From positions 1,302,001-1,366,000 of the forward strand of contig NZ_CP015625.1 of the NCBI RefSeq assembly GCF_002007565.1: a DNA stretch of 64,000 nt, in the 5' to 3' direction. The notes beneath the pieces were generated by a model. The model did not search any database, was not told the origin of the DNA, and saw only the letters and a program-made list of their open reading frames with translations. Of the stretch, positions 21,660 through 31,665 are shown one piece after another. Source of the stretch: Ditibartonella choladocola. GTDB taxonomy: Bacteria > Pseudomonadota > Alphaproteobacteria > Rhizobiales > Rhizobiaceae. Within the stretch, counting starts at the first letter, position 1. The number at the start of each line of letters is the position of its first letter. The translations under genes were made by a program, and so were the position numbers.

Positions 21660-22939
21660 TGAGTACGAGAGCCAGAAGCGGTAGCCGGTCAGGATTTTCA
21701 TCTTATGAATGGATGATTGCATTTCGGTATATGCTTCCGAACCGGAAACAGATGTTCACCTCGATCATATCGATTATATCGCTGATCGGTATCATGCTTG
21801 GTGTTTTCGCTTTGATCGTTGTCATGGCCGTTATGAACGGTTTCAGAACAGAATTGCTTGATCGCATTCTCGGCATGAACGGTCATCTCGTTATTCAGGC
21901 AATTGATAGCGATTTTACCGATTACAACAGTTTGATACCACGTATTGAATCCGTCGACGGTGTCAAGTTTGCGCTTCCCGTTGTCGAGGGGCAGGCTCTA
22001 GCCCAAGGCGATGCAACCGGCGGAACCGGAGCATTGGTTCGCGGAGTGCGCGAAACGGATCTTGATAAACTCACAACTGTCACTAAAAATATAAAATTTG
22101 GCAGCCTTGAAAATTTTGACAAGCAGGACGGCGTTGCAATTGGCAGCGGCATGGCAGAAAAACTGGGACTATCAGTGGGAAGCGACATCCGGATTATCAC
22201 ACCGGATGGCGATGTTACGCCTTTTGGTGTCAATCCTCGTGTTAAAGCTTATAAAGTTACGGCTATTTTCACCGTCGGTATGTCGGAATATGATACGATT
22301 TTCGTTTTCATGCCGTTAAAAGAAGCGCAGGCTTTCTTTAATTTGGGCAATAAAGTTCAATCACTGGAAATCTTTTTGAATAATCCCGATGCCGTATCGT
22401 CAATGACTCCGGAAGTTGAAAAAGCGGTCGGCAGACAGGTATATTCGATTGATTGGCGATCTCGAAATCAGGCTTTCTTTTCCGCACTACAAGTCGAGCG
22501 CAATGTGATGTTTTTCATATTATCGCTGATTGTTCTGGTGGCAGCTTTGAATATCATTTCCGGTTTAATCATGTTGGTCAAAGACAAGGGACATGATATT
22601 GCGATTTTGCGCACTATGGGGGCAAAACAAAGTGCTGTCATGCGCATATTCATCATGACAGGCATGGTCATCGGTGTGATAGGAACGATCTTCGGACTTT
22701 TGTTGGGTGTGTTGACATGCGAAAATATCGGCCACATTCAGGACTTTGTGTCATGGCTGTTTAATGTCGATGTTTTCAACCCGCAACTTTATTTCCTGAC
22801 AAAATTACCTGCGCGTCTGGAATGGGGACAAACGTTGATGGTTGTCTTTATGGCGCTTTTTCTTTCCTTTCTTGCAACGCTCATACCGGCGTGGCGCGCT
22901 GCAAAGCTCGATCCGGTTCAAGCCTTGAGGTATGAATAA
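21659..22939 (+). CDS. lolC: Lipoprotein-releasing ABC transporter permease (LolC/LolE type)
   Basis: A 426-residue inner-membrane protein that helps extract outer-membrane lipoproteins. One transmembrane helix (about 35-60, [20 protein letters not shown] region) precedes a large periplasmic domain (about 60-270), and three helices plus the FtsX-type permease end follow ([38 protein letters not shown] at the C-terminus). I chose the ATG at 21659, which overlaps the proS stop; CGGAGG lies four bases before it, while the TTG at 21656 is too close. It is coupled to lolD. A single permease gene is typical where LolC and LolE are not split. Confidence 0.95.
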   Translation: MSTRARSGSRSGFSSYEWMIAFRYMLPNRKQMFTSIISIISLIGIMLGVFALIVVMAVMNGFRTELLDRILGMNGHLVIQAIDSDFTDYNSLIPRIESVDGVKFALPVVEGQALAQGDATGGTGALVRGVRETDLDKLTTVTKNIKFGSLENFDKQDGVAIGSGMAEKLGLSVGSDIRIITPDGDVTPFGVNPRVKAYKVTAIFTVGMSEYDTIFVFMPLKEAQAFFNLGNKVQSLEIFLNNPDAVSSMTPEVEKAVGRQVYSIDWRSRNQAFFSALQVERNVMFFILSLIVLVAALNIISGLIMLVKDKGHDIAILRTMGAKQSAVMRIFIMTGMVIGVIGTIFGLLLGVLTCENIGHIQDFVSWLFNVDVFNPQLYFLTKLPARLEWGQTLMVVFMALFLSFLATLIPAWRAAKLDPVQALRYE

Positions 22940-23619
22940 TGGCGTCGTTGTTGCAACTCGTAAACATTGACCGGCGCTATCTGGACAGTGACAAGCCTCT
23001 TGTTATTCTTGATAAAGCCAATTTTTCTCTTGAACAGGGGCAGACTGTTGCCCTTGTGGCGCCGTCCGGTGCCGGTAAATCGACACTTTTACATATTGCC
23101 GGTCTTCTTGAGCGCCCCAATGGCGGAGATGTCGTTTTGCGCGGGCATTCCTGTTCCAATTTATCGGATAATGACCGCACAGCTATTCGTCGTAACGACA
23201 TCGGTTTTGTCTATCAATTTCACCATTTGCTGCCTGAATTTACAGCCTTGGAAAATGTGATGATACCGCAAATGATTGCCGGTCTTAAGCGTTCCGAAGC
23301 GGCTGACCGCGGATTGAAATTGCTGACTTACCTGCGCGTAGGCCATCGCGCCAAACACCGGCCATCCGAACTTTCCGGCGGCGAACAGCAACGTGTGGCC
23401 ATTGCCCGTGCCGTTGCCAATGCTCCGTCAATTTTGCTGGCAGATGAACCGACAGGTAATCTTGACCCTGTGACCTCGGCTTATGTTTTTCAGGCACTCG
23501 CTGCTTTGGTTCGTCAATCGGGGCTTTCTGCTCTTATTGCGACACACAATCTTTCGCTTGCCAAACAGATGGATCGGCGCATAACGCTGAAAAGCGGAAA
23601 AATTATCGAGCTTCCTTGA
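22939..23619 (+). CDS. lolD: Lipoprotein-releasing ABC transporter ATPase LolD
   Basis: A 226-residue ABC ATPase that powers lipoprotein release. Walker [13 protein letters not shown] is at about residues 41-52, the Q-loop in [16 protein letters not shown], the LolD/ABC signature [14 protein letters not shown] at about 143-156 and Walker [13 protein letters not shown]. Its ATG overlaps the lolC stop (TAATG), so the two are coupled. Confidence 0.97.
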   Translation: MASLLQLVNIDRRYLDSDKPLVILDKANFSLEQGQTVALVAPSGAGKSTLLHIAGLLERPNGGDVVLRGHSCSNLSDNDRTAIRRNDIGFVYQFHHLLPEFTALENVMIPQMIAGLKRSEAADRGLKLLTYLRVGHRAKHRPSELSGGEQQRVAIARAVANAPSILLADEPTGNLDPVTSAYVFQALAALVRQSGLSALIATHNLSLAKQMDRRITLKSGKIIELP

Positions 23620-23677
23620 AGAGGAAATAGCGCAGAACATCTGGATGGTTGAGATATTCTCCAGACAAAATCCGGTG

Positions 23678-23992
23678 CTAGATATTCTGGAATAGCAGAT
23701 AGCCTAATATGCTGACAATGACGGTCACGAACAGGCTTCGCGTTGCCATGCCGGCAATGAGAGAAACAATTGTGCTTAGTAAAGCCACTGAAATACCGAA
23801 ACTCGTCGTTTGAGGTTTTTCAAGGATTTCGGCGACAATAATTGCAGAAAGCACTGCAGCCGGTACAAAGTTCAGCCAATAGCGGAAAAGTTTGGGAAAT
23901 GGACGGTGTGCAAGCGTCATGACAGGGACGATTTTAATCAATCCGGTGACAACCGCTGCAATTGCTATACCCAACCCGACATGTTCCATCAT
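23678..23992 (-). CDS. azlD: AzlD family branched-chain amino acid export subunit
   Basis: A 104-residue protein with four hydrophobic helices, matching the small subunit AzlD (KIVPVMTLAHRPFPKLFRYW, a basic loop after helix 1, then WLNFVPAAVLSAIIV). With AzlC it forms a two-component transporter implicated in branched-chain amino acid export in other bacteria. It overlaps the end of azlC by one base. Two adjacent ATG codons are possible starts (23992 or 23989). It converges on lolD with only about 58 bases between. Confidence 0.93.
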   Translation of the reverse strand: MMEHVGLGIAIAAVVTGLIKIVPVMTLAHRPFPKLFRYWLNFVPAAVLSAIIVAEILEKPQTTSFGISVALLSTIVSLIAGMATRSLFVTVIVSILGYLLFQNI

Positions 23993-24714
23993 TATATTTT
24001 GCTACTCCCCGACTTGAGAAGCATAAACATGCCAATTGTTGCGGCGATCAAAGTGGCGATGATTGACGATGCATTTGCGGCAATAATACCATGTGAAAAG
24101 GTAACAATAGCCATAGCGACAACAATCACAACAATATCTATTTTTTTAGTCTGGCTTGCATACCAACCGAGCAGAAGCAGCCCGATAAACATACCGACAA
24201 GACTGAAACTCAAGCTATCCTTTAGCCAATCGGGGAGCGATGTTGCAAAAACGCTGCCGACGAGTGTTGCAAAAATCCAGCTGAACCAAGCTGTTAAATT
24301 CAATCCTAACAGCCATGAAAATGGCAGAATATTATTATGCAAACGGGCGTATTGTGATGCCACGCCGAAGGTTTCATCAGTCATCAGAAAGCCGCCGACG
24401 AGTTTTTCAAACCGGTTGGCGTGAGAAAAAAACTGCGCCATATAGGTGTTGATTAAAAGATAGCGCATATTGATAAAGAGGACGCCCAGAGCGATTTGCA
24501 TCAGTCCGGCTCCTGTCGAGGCCATTGAATAAAACAGGAATTGTGCAGAACCGGCGTAAACAAATGTGCTTAGACAAAAAATCTGCAAAACAGAAAATCC
24601 GGATACCGAGCCGATTGCACCGCAGGCGAAACCGATCGCCCAATATCCTAACAATGTCGGGATGCAGGCGACGATCCCCTGTTTGAACAGATGCCAATGA
24701 TTTTTCTGTATCAT
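23992..24714 (-). CDS. azlC: AzlC family branched-chain amino acid permease
   Basis: A 240-residue membrane protein of the AzlC family with about five to six helices. Recognisable parts are the N-terminal PTLLGYWAIGFACGAIGS segment, STFVYAGSAQFLFYSM, and FLMTDETFGVAS. It forms a pair with the overlapping azlD. The substrate here is inferred from the family only. The pair is encoded opposite to its neighbours lolCD and sdhE-mfd, so it is an independent transcription unit. Confidence 0.94.
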   Translation of the reverse strand: MIQKNHWHLFKQGIVACIPTLLGYWAIGFACGAIGSVSGFSVLQIFCLSTFVYAGSAQFLFYSMASTGAGLMQIALGVLFINMRYLLINTYMAQFFSHANRFEKLVGGFLMTDETFGVASQYARLHNNILPFSWLLGLNLTAWFSWIFATLVGSVFATSLPDWLKDSLSFSLVGMFIGLLLLGWYASQTKKIDIVVIVVAMAIVTFSHGIIAANASSIIATLIAATIGMFMLLKSGSSKI

Positions 24715-24868
24715 TCAAAGACTCAAATTTGCGTTCAACGCCTTTTGGAACGACGTCTTGATATACATGTTTACATATTTGGACTATTGTCAAACAACGA
24801 ATTATTGAAACATAGTCGAGAGCGTAATATAGGACGAAGTCCCATATCGTGTTGAATTGGAGGATAGG

Positions 24869-25162
24869 ATGACAGGCTCAAGAGTCGATAATAGTAAGCT
24901 GAATGTAAGGCAACGCCGACTTGTCTTTCGTGCCTGGCATCGGGGGATCCGTGAAATGGATCTGGTTTTCGGGCAATATGTTGACGCGCATATCATGAAT
25001 CTTGATGAAAAGGCCATGGACGAGCTTGAATATATTATGTCTTTTGAAGATAGAGATTTATTGACGTGGGTTACCGGCGAAGTCAAAGTACCTTATGACG
25101 TGGATACGCCGCTTTTTCGCGACATTCTCGATTACCGTACACGCATGGATTTTAACGCTTAA
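24869..25162 (+). CDS. sdhE: FAD assembly factor SdhE (DUF339)
   Basis: A 97-residue protein that assists covalent flavin attachment to the succinate dehydrogenase flavoprotein. The RGxxE motif is seen as RGIRE within FRAWHRGIREMDLVFG, followed by LMxxxDxDLxxW-like sequence in IMSFEDRDLLTWVTG. I chose ATG 24869 because TTGGAGGA (24857-24864) is the ribosome-binding site; an upstream TTG at 24857 lies inside it. mfd begins three bases after the stop, the usual Rhizobiales arrangement. Confidence 0.95.
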   Translation: MTGSRVDNSKLNVRQRRLVFRAWHRGIREMDLVFGQYVDAHIMNLDEKAMDELEYIMSFEDRDLLTWVTGEVKVPYDVDTPLFRDILDYRTRMDFNA

Positions 25163-25165
25163 GTT

Positions 25166-28100
25166 ATGTCGATATTCAAAAAAAATTTCAGTCCGGAGAA
25201 ATTGCCTCGATATGTCAGCTTTGACGGCATCGTTTCCGGTTATGAACCGTTTGCAATTTATAAAATAGCGGCTGAAATCGGCAATAAAGGACCAATTCTT
25301 TATATTGCTCGTGATGGACAAAAACTTGATGATCTGACACACGCACTCGCTTTTATAGAAGCGCAGATGCCGGTTGTGCAATTGCCGTCGTGGGATTGCC
25401 TCCCTTACGATCGGGTCTCGCCCAATCCGGCGATTTCGGCCAAGCGTATGTCGGCACTTGCGAATATTTACAGTCTTTTAGAAAATCCGCATCCGGCAAT
25501 TATTCTTACAACGGCAAATGCTGTGATGCAAAAATTGCCACCCCGTGCGGCCGTTGCAGGACAATCGATTACTGCAAAGCCAGGGCAGAGCCTCGATATG
25601 GACAAGCTTATCCATCATCTTGAGCACAATGGCTTCGAGCGGGTTTCGACAGTCCGTGAAGTCGGTGATTTCGCTGTTCGCGGCGGAATTGTCGATTTGT
25701 TTGCACCAGGAAGCGATGCACCTGTAAGACTGGATTTTTTTGGCGATAGTCTTGAAACAGTACGTGCTTTTGACCCAGCCAGCCAACGAACAGTGAAAAC
25801 GCTTCAAGAATTTTCGTTGGAACCGATGAGCGAGATAACGCTGACACCGGAATCGATAAGCAAATTCAGAACGAATTACATCCGCTCTTTCGGTGCAGCC
25901 AAACCGAATGACGCACTCTACGAAGCGATTTCGGAAGGCCGGCGTTTTTCCGGAATGGAACATTGGCTACCACTTTTTTACGACAAGCTTGATACCATTT
26001 TTGATTATATTGGCGATATTCCGGTTGTGTTCGATCATCTTGTGGAAGAGGCAATGATCGAGCGCAATAAACTTATTGAAGATTATTATCAGGCGCGTTT
26101 GGAAAATCATGATCCGAAGGACTCTTCAACCCCCTACAATCCTGTAAAACCGGCCGCACTTTATCTCACTCCACAAGATATTGATGCGCTCTCGGAAAAA
26201 GCCACCCACAGAATCGACTTCACGCCTTTTGCCGAGCCGGAAACATCCGGTCACTATGTGCTTCACAGCAATGTCACAACCGGTCGGGATTTTGTCGAGG
26301 AACGGACCTCGGAAAACAAGAATTTGTTTGAAAGTGTTGTCGAGCATGTTGCTCAACTCCGTTTCCGTGGGAACAAGGTTTTGCTTACCGGCTGGAGTGA
26401 AGGCTCGTTAGAACGTCTGGTGCAGGTGCTTGACGAACATGGCCTCAAAAAAATTGAAAAAGTTGGTTCTCTCAATACGGTAAAGGCTACGCCACGCGAT
26501 CACATTACTGCTGCAGTCGTCACTATCGAACATGGATTTGTTGCCGAAGATCTGGTCGTTGTTGCCGAACAGGATATATTGGGCGACCGGTTGGTAAGGT
26601 CTGCGCGCCGACGCAAGCGCAACGCCGATTTTATTTCCGATATGACAACATTGAACAGCGGAGATATTGTCGTTCACGTCGATCACGGTATCGGCCGGTT
26701 TGTCGGTTTGAAGACGATTGTAGCTGCCGGCGTGCCAAGAGATTGTCTGGAAATACATTATGCAGATGAAGACCGGCTTTTCCTGCCTGTCGAAAATATC
26801 GAGTTGCTCTCGCGTTACGGTGGAGAGGGCACAAATGTTGTTCTGGATAAGCTTGGTGGTGTGGCGTGGCAGGCGAGAAAAGCAAAACTCAAAAAACGTT
26901 TGCTCGAAATTGCCGGACATCTCATTCATGTTGCTGCCGAGCGCGAAATGCGAAAAGCACCGGTTCTTGTTCCGCCGACCGGTAGCTATGATGAATTTGT
27001 TGCCCGTTTCCCATATGACGAGACAGACGACCAATTGCGCGCCATTGATGCGGTCCTCGGCGACCTTGCTGCCGGAAAGCCGATGGATCGGTTGATTTGC
27101 GGTGATGTCGGGTTCGGAAAGACAGAAGTTGCAATCAGAGCTGCATTTGTTGCCGCATTAAATGGCTTCCAGGTTGCGGTCGTGGTGCCAACAACGCTTT
27201 TGGCACGTCAACATTATAAAACGTTTCAAGCGCGTTTTCAGGGTTTACCGGTAAAAATCGGGCAAGCATCACGCCTTGTGGGCGCAAAAGAACTTGGCGC
27301 GGTTAAAAACGGGGTGCGCGACGGAACAATCGATATTGTCATCGGCACACATGCGCTTCTTGGATCAACAATGCAATTTTCGCGGCTCGGCTTGTTGGTT
27401 GTTGATGAAGAACAGAATTTCGGTGTCAAACAGAAAGAACGTCTGAAGGAATTGAAGACCGACATTCACGTATTGACCCTTTCGGCAACTCCTATTCCGC
27501 GCACTCTACAACTGGCTTTGACCGGCGTCAGGGAGTTATCACTCATTACGACGCCACCGGTAGACCGTATGGCGGTGAGAACATTTGTCTCGCCGTTTGA
27601 CCCTTTGATCGTGCGGGAAACGCTAATGCGTGAACATTATCGGGGTGGGCAAAGCTTCTATGTCTGCCCGCGAATTTCCGATTTGAAAGTTGTAGAGGAA
27701 TTTCTTTCCAATCATGTTCCGGAACTGAAGGTCACCACCGCCCACGGGCAAATGCCGCCCGGCCAACTTGACGATATTATGAATGCTTTTTATGACGGGC
27801 AATATGACGTGTTGCTTTCAACCAGTATCGTTGAATCGGGCCTTGATATTCCCTCCGCTAATACATTGATTGTCCATCGTGCCGATATGTTCGGTCTTGC
27901 GGCGCTTTATCAGTTACGCGGGCGGGTAGGGCGTTCCAAGCAGAGAGCCTATGCTTTGTTTACACTTCCCAACCAGAAGGTTTTGACACCGGGTGCAGAT
28001 CGGCGGCTGAAAGTCTTGCAATCTCTCGATACTCTCGGAGCAGGATTCCAGCTCGCAAGTCACGATATGGATATAAGAGGAGCGGGTAATCTTCTCGGCG

Positions 28101-28669
28101 AGGAACAATCCGGACATATCAAAGAAGTCGGTTTCGAGCTTTATCAACAAATGTTGGAAGAAGCCGTTGCCGAATTGAAAGACGGAACAGCTATTAACGA
28201 TAGTCAGTGGTCACCGCAAATCTCTATAGGAACAGCTGTTATGATTCCGGATAACTATGTTCCCGATCTGCCTTTGCGCCTGTCGCTTTATAGACGGCTC
28301 GCCGAAATCGAAGAGCTTGGCGATATTGATGCATTCGGTGCCGAGCTGATTGATCGATTCGGTCCTTTACCGGTTCCGGTTCAGCATTTGCTCAAGGTTG
28401 TTTATATCAAATCGCTATGTCGGCAGGCGAATGTCGAGAAACTGGATGCCGGCCCCAAAGGTGTCGTTATCCAATTCAGGGAAAACAACTTTGCCAACGG
28501 TGTCGGTCTTGTCAAATGGATTGGCGAGCAGGGGAGCATGGCAAAAATACGCCCCGATCAAAGCGTGGTCTTTATCCGCGATTGGCCAAACGCCGATCAA
28601 CGTCTGAATGGTGCTGCCACAGTCATGACGCAGCTCGTAAAATTGGCGAAAGAAGGCGCAAAGAAATAA
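25166..28669 (+). CDS. mfd: Transcription-repair coupling factor
   Basis: An 1167-residue translocase that removes stalled RNA polymerase and recruits UvrA. The N-terminal UvrB-like region (about 1-450) is followed by the RNA-polymerase-interacting CarD-like domain (SGDIVVHVDHGIGRFVGL, about residues 493-510). Then come the RecG-like helicase motifs: Walker A DVGFGKTEVA, the DEEQ box (LLVVDEEQNFGVKQ), motif III LSATPIPRTL and motif VI QLRGRVGRS. The C-terminal TRCF domain (about 1010-1150) is intact. Full length for the family. Confidence 0.98.
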   Translation: MSIFKKNFSPEKLPRYVSFDGIVSGYEPFAIYKIAAEIGNKGPILYIARDGQKLDDLTHALAFIEAQMPVVQLPSWDCLPYDRVSPNPAISAKRMSALANIYSLLENPHPAIILTTANAVMQKLPPRAAVAGQSITAKPGQSLDMDKLIHHLEHNGFERVSTVREVGDFAVRGGIVDLFAPGSDAPVRLDFFGDSLETVRAFDPASQRTVKTLQEFSLEPMSEITLTPESISKFRTNYIRSFGAAKPNDALYEAISEGRRFSGMEHWLPLFYDKLDTIFDYIGDIPVVFDHLVEEAMIERNKLIEDYYQARLENHDPKDSSTPYNPVKPAALYLTPQDIDALSEKATHRIDFTPFAEPETSGHYVLHSNVTTGRDFVEERTSENKNLFESVVEHVAQLRFRGNKVLLTGWSEGSLERLVQVLDEHGLKKIEKVGSLNTVKATPRDHITAAVVTIEHGFVAEDLVVVAEQDILGDRLVRSARRRKRNADFISDMTTLNSGDIVVHVDHGIGRFVGLKTIVAAGVPRDCLEIHYADEDRLFLPVENIELLSRYGGEGTNVVLDKLGGVAWQARKAKLKKRLLEIAGHLIHVAAEREMRKAPVLVPPTGSYDEFVARFPYDETDDQLRAIDAVLGDLAAGKPMDRLICGDVGFGKTEVAIRAAFVAALNGFQVAVVVPTTLLARQHYKTFQARFQGLPVKIGQASRLVGAKELGAVKNGVRDGTIDIVIGTHALLGSTMQFSRLGLLVVDEEQNFGVKQKERLKELKTDIHVLTLSATPIPRTLQLALTGVRELSLITTPPVDRMAVRTFVSPFDPLIVRETLMREHYRGGQSFYVCPRISDLKVVEEFLSNHVPELKVTTAHGQMPPGQLDDIMNAFYDGQYDVLLSTSIVESGLDIPSANTLIVHRADMFGLAALYQLRGRVGRSKQRAYALFTLPNQKVLTPGADRRLKVLQSLDTLGAGFQLASHDMDIRGAGNLLGEEQSGHIKEVGFELYQQMLEEAVAELKDGTAINDSQWSPQISIGTAVMIPDNYVPDLPLRLSLYRRLAEIEELGDIDAFGAELIDRFGPLPVPVQHLLKVVYIKSLCRQANVEKLDAGPKGVVIQFRENNFANGVGLVKWIGEQGSMAKIRPDQSVVFIRDWPNADQRLNGAATVMTQLVKLAKEGAKK

Positions 28670-28789
28670 CCGTTGCGTCTTCGCTTCCCGTCGAATTCGG
28701 GCATTTATCGAGTCCGGGCGTTTATCAAACAGTTTTTGAAGATGATAGAGTGCTAAAAAACCGGCATTCTATTTGTTTTCAGATCGGCG
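28670..28789. other. Convergent spacer between mfd and the DsbA-like gene
   Basis: A short convergent gap. It contains two similar segments, CGGGCATTTATC and CGGGCGTTTATC, about 20 bases apart, but no clear hairpin with a T-tract in either direction. Confidence 0.4.
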
Positions 28790-29464
28790 TTAACGATCTT
28801 CACTTGCTCCCGGTTCATAACCGTCAGCAATCTGTTCGATAGTGTCTATTAAAACCTCGGTAGGTTGTGCCCCCATGACAACATATTTCTTGTCGATAAT
28901 AAAAGAAGGGACACCACGTACACCGATATAATATGAATGGGCACTGTCCTGTTTGATCGTATCTTTATCAATGTCCGTCTCAAGCAATTTTTCCACAACA
29001 TCAAAACGCATTCCGACACTTTTGGCTGCGTCAACGAGTATCGCATGATCGCCAATATTCTGTCCCTGCTCGAAAAAGCGGGAAAACAGTTCGGCGATAA
29101 GTTTGTCCTGCATTCCTTCTTTATCTTGAGATGCCCAGTAGACGACACGGTGGGCATCAAGCGAATTCGGCTCGGTTTTGATTGCAGCGAAATCGAATTC
29201 GATGTCTTCCTGTTTGCCAAGCTCGATCAACGTTCTTTCGGTTTCATCAATTGTATTCTGATTACCTGAAACTTTCTTCATATGGGTGGCATAAGGAATG
29301 CCTTCCGCTTTCATATTCGGATAGAGCTGGAAGGGCGTCCATGTGAGTTTGATGTCAATTTCGGGAAGTGATTTTATTGCCTTGAAAAGCCGTTTGCGAC
29401 CGATAAAACACCATGGGCAAACAAGATCCGAAATCATATTGATATAAAGGTTCGAGCTCATCAT
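28790..29464 (-). CDS. DsbA family oxidoreductase, FrnE-like
   Basis: A cytoplasmic thioredoxin-fold protein of about 224 residues. The active-site CPWC lies at about residues 15-18 (MISDLVCPWCFIGRKRL), followed by a helical insertion and the cis-proline loop GVRGVPSFIID near the C-terminus, which is the FrnE/2-hydroxychromene-carboxylate-isomerase-like subgroup. No signal peptide is present, so it is not a periplasmic DsbA. AAAGGATAGG precedes two adjacent ATG codons (29464 and 29461); an ORF start further upstream would overlap the preceding gene. It follows the solute-binding protein gene by eight bases and is probably co-transcribed. Confidence 0.9.
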   Translation of the reverse strand: MMSSNLYINMISDLVCPWCFIGRKRLFKAIKSLPEIDIKLTWTPFQLYPNMKAEGIPYATHMKKVSGNQNTIDETERTLIELGKQEDIEFDFAAIKTEPNSLDAHRVVYWASQDKEGMQDKLIAELFSRFFEQGQNIGDHAILVDAAKSVGMRFDVVEKLLETDIDKDTIKQDSAHSYYIGVRGVPSFIIDKKYVVMGAQPTEVLIDTIEQIADGYEPGASEDR

Positions 29465-29472
29465 CCTATCCT

Positions 29473-31299
29473 TTAGCGGTGCCACCAGGCCGGCAGGCGA
29501 TATCCATAAAGCGGGGTATAGGCCGGATATTCTATGCGTGACCAACGTGCAACCCATTGATCGGGCAAATGATAGAGCGGAAGATAATAATTCCCTGAAA
29601 TGAGAACACGGTCAAGCGCACGGACAGCGGCAGTAAAATCTTCATCGGAGCGGGCATCCAACAGTGCCGAAATCATGGCGTCGATTGCCGGATCGGCGGT
29701 TCCTGCAAAATTGAAACTGCCTTCGAGATTGCGCGAAGCAGAACCCCAACGATTGAGCTGCTCGTTGCCGGGCGATAAGGAAGCCTTGAGTTTTCCGATA
29801 ATCATATCGTAATCAAATGAAGTCAGCCGATTTTGATATTGTGTATCGTCGACGGTTCGCACTTCCGCGTCAACACCGATTCGTGCAAGAGATCGCTGAT
29901 AGGCGAGGGCAATTTTCTCTTCTTCCAAAGATTGTGTCATAATTTCAAAATGAAGTGGTTGCCCATCCGCCCCCACAGCCTGCCGGTTTTGAAGTCTATA
30001 ACCGGCCTCGCGTAGTAACTGCCAAGCTTTTTCGGCTGCTGCACGGTCAATGCCTGATCCGTCGGTCTTTAAACTATGCCAGGTTCCATTCATCACGTCA
30101 GGTAAAACGGCGTCAGGATAAGGGCGTAAAAGTTGTTTTTCTTTTTCGGATGCGGGGCGGCCAACGGCCGAAAGCACAGAACCGCACCAATAACCTTCTG
30201 TCCGGCTATACACATCGTCAAACAGATTGTGATTGACCCATTCAAAGTCGAAAACAAGCGAAAGTGCCTGCCTGACTTTCCGATCTTTGAAAACGGATTT
30301 TCTGGTGTTGAATACAAAGCCGATCATATCGGCAGGTGTTTCTTTTTTAAAACTTTCTTTGATAACCTCTCCTGCACGAACGGCAGGAAAATTATAGGAT
30401 AGACGCCAGCGGTTCGGATTGGCGGGTTCTTCCAGAAAAACGTCAAGAATGCCTTTTTTGAATGCCTCAAACCGCGTATTATCATTGCGGAAGTATTCGA
30501 TCTGAACAATGTCGAAGTTATTGAACCCGCGGTTAACCGGTAAATTTTTTCCCCAATAATCGGGATTGCGCGTGTAAATGACGCGTTCCCCCGGATCAAC
30601 GCGCGAAATAATATAAGGTCCGCTTCCCGGAATTGGCGTCAGCCCGTTGTTCTCGAAAATTGCAGGATTGATTGCATGCTTTGGAAGAACCGGCATACTA
30701 CTTGCCAGAATGAAGGGAAATTCCCGATCTTTGGAATGAGGGAAATCCATTTTTATAGTGCGTTCATCCAGCTTTTCGATGTGTTCAATCCGCTTCATAT
30801 AACGATCAAAGGGGGGACGCCCCTTGTCTTTCAACAAATTGACCGTGAATAATACATCATCGGCAGTAATTGCGACGCCATCCGAAAACTTTGCTTCAGG
30901 ATTCAAATGGAAAACAATTTCAGTGCGATCATCATTCAATATCACATTATCGGCGATCAAACCGTAAAGTGTAAACGGCTCATCACGCGACCTTACCATC
31001 AAACTTTCGTAAACCAGACCACCAAATTGTTCGTCGGCAAATAGACCGCGCGCAGTCGTCCTGAAACTGCGAATAACAAAGGGATTGAGGCCATCGAATG
31101 TTCCAACGACGCCAAAAGTTATTTTACCACCTTTTGGCGCTTCAGGGTTGGCGTAGGGAAAATGGTCGAAACCGGGAGGAAGGGCAGGCATTCCATGCAT
31201 TGCAATCCCGTTTTGAGCGGCCTGACAATAGTGTCCCGATTGTCCAAAACTCAAACAGAGAATCACAAAGAAAAAACCGAGTTTATAGACAATATTCAT
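29473..31299 (-). CDS. Extracellular solute-binding protein, family 5 (peptide/oligopeptide type)
   Basis: A 608-residue periplasmic binding protein with a signal peptide (about 1-28, cleavage near YCQAA). Family 5 landmarks include the FDGLNPFVIRSF segment, DGVAITADDVLFTVNLL (about residues 140-156) and the C-terminal IEYPAYTPLYGYRLPAWW. Such proteins deliver peptides to ABC permeases; this form resembles the YejA group. No permease or ATPase genes adjoin it, so the transporter partner must be elsewhere. The start lies in a triplicated 19-bp initiation region described separately. Ligand unknown. Confidence 0.93.
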   Translation of the reverse strand: MNIVYKLGFFFVILCLSFGQSGHYCQAAQNGIAMHGMPALPPGFDHFPYANPEAPKGGKITFGVVGTFDGLNPFVIRSFRTTARGLFADEQFGGLVYESLMVRSRDEPFTLYGLIADNVILNDDRTEIVFHLNPEAKFSDGVAITADDVLFTVNLLKDKGRPPFDRYMKRIEHIEKLDERTIKMDFPHSKDREFPFILASSMPVLPKHAINPAIFENNGLTPIPGSGPYIISRVDPGERVIYTRNPDYWGKNLPVNRGFNNFDIVQIEYFRNDNTRFEAFKKGILDVFLEEPANPNRWRLSYNFPAVRAGEVIKESFKKETPADMIGFVFNTRKSVFKDRKVRQALSLVFDFEWVNHNLFDDVYSRTEGYWCGSVLSAVGRPASEKEKQLLRPYPDAVLPDVMNGTWHSLKTDGSGIDRAAAEKAWQLLREAGYRLQNRQAVGADGQPLHFEIMTQSLEEEKIALAYQRSLARIGVDAEVRTVDDTQYQNRLTSFDYDMIIGKLKASLSPGNEQLNRWGSASRNLEGSFNFAGTADPAIDAMISALLDARSDEDFTAAVRALDRVLISGNYYLPLYHLPDQWVARWSRIEYPAYTPLYGYRLPAWWHR

Positions 31300-31349
31300 A
31301 AAAAGACCTTGGGTTCATAAAAAGACCGTGGGTTCATAAAAACCTTGGG
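31295..31349. repeat. Three tandem copies of a 19-bp unit across a translation start
   Basis: Two 19-bp units (31295-31313 and 31314-31332) and one 17-bp unit (31333-31349) of TTCATAAAAAGACCTTGGG and variants. On the minus strand each unit carries an AAGG-like ribosome-binding sequence (GG in one copy) followed by an ATG. The downstream-most ATG (31299) starts the solute-binding protein gene. The ATGs at 31318 and 31337 are in other frames and give ORFs of about 11 and 13 codons; the stop of the latter overlaps the true start (ATGA). Confidence 0.85.
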
Positions 31350-31598
31350 ATCATAATATTCCCGATTCGCCGCGTTTTAACCTATTTCATAGATTTTGAG
31401 GGATTTTTATCATTAATTACAGGAAAAAATACTATTTTCAACCGCGTCGCTATATATGGGATGTGATTTAAAAAGCACAAAGATCGGTGCAATTTATATT
31501 TTGTTTGCTACTAATGCTGGATTTTTTGATTAATCTTGTGTAAATGCGGCTCTAATGGAAGGAAACGTCATCCTATCGCCCTAATTGTAAGTAGAGCT

Positions 31599-31613
31599 AT
31601 CCTCATAGAGGAT
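31599..31613 (+). promoter_or_regulatory. Small hairpin in the ialB leader
   Basis: ATCCTC-ATA-GAGGAT forms a six-base-pair stem with a three-base loop, 52 bases upstream of the chosen ialB start. It overlaps an alternative in-frame ATG (31612), which would be sequestered in such a hairpin. Structure only; no function shown. Confidence 0.35.
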
Positions 31614-31665
31614 GATATTTGCCTTTCGGGATTATTTTTTGCGCATTGAAAGGATTTGCCTGATC

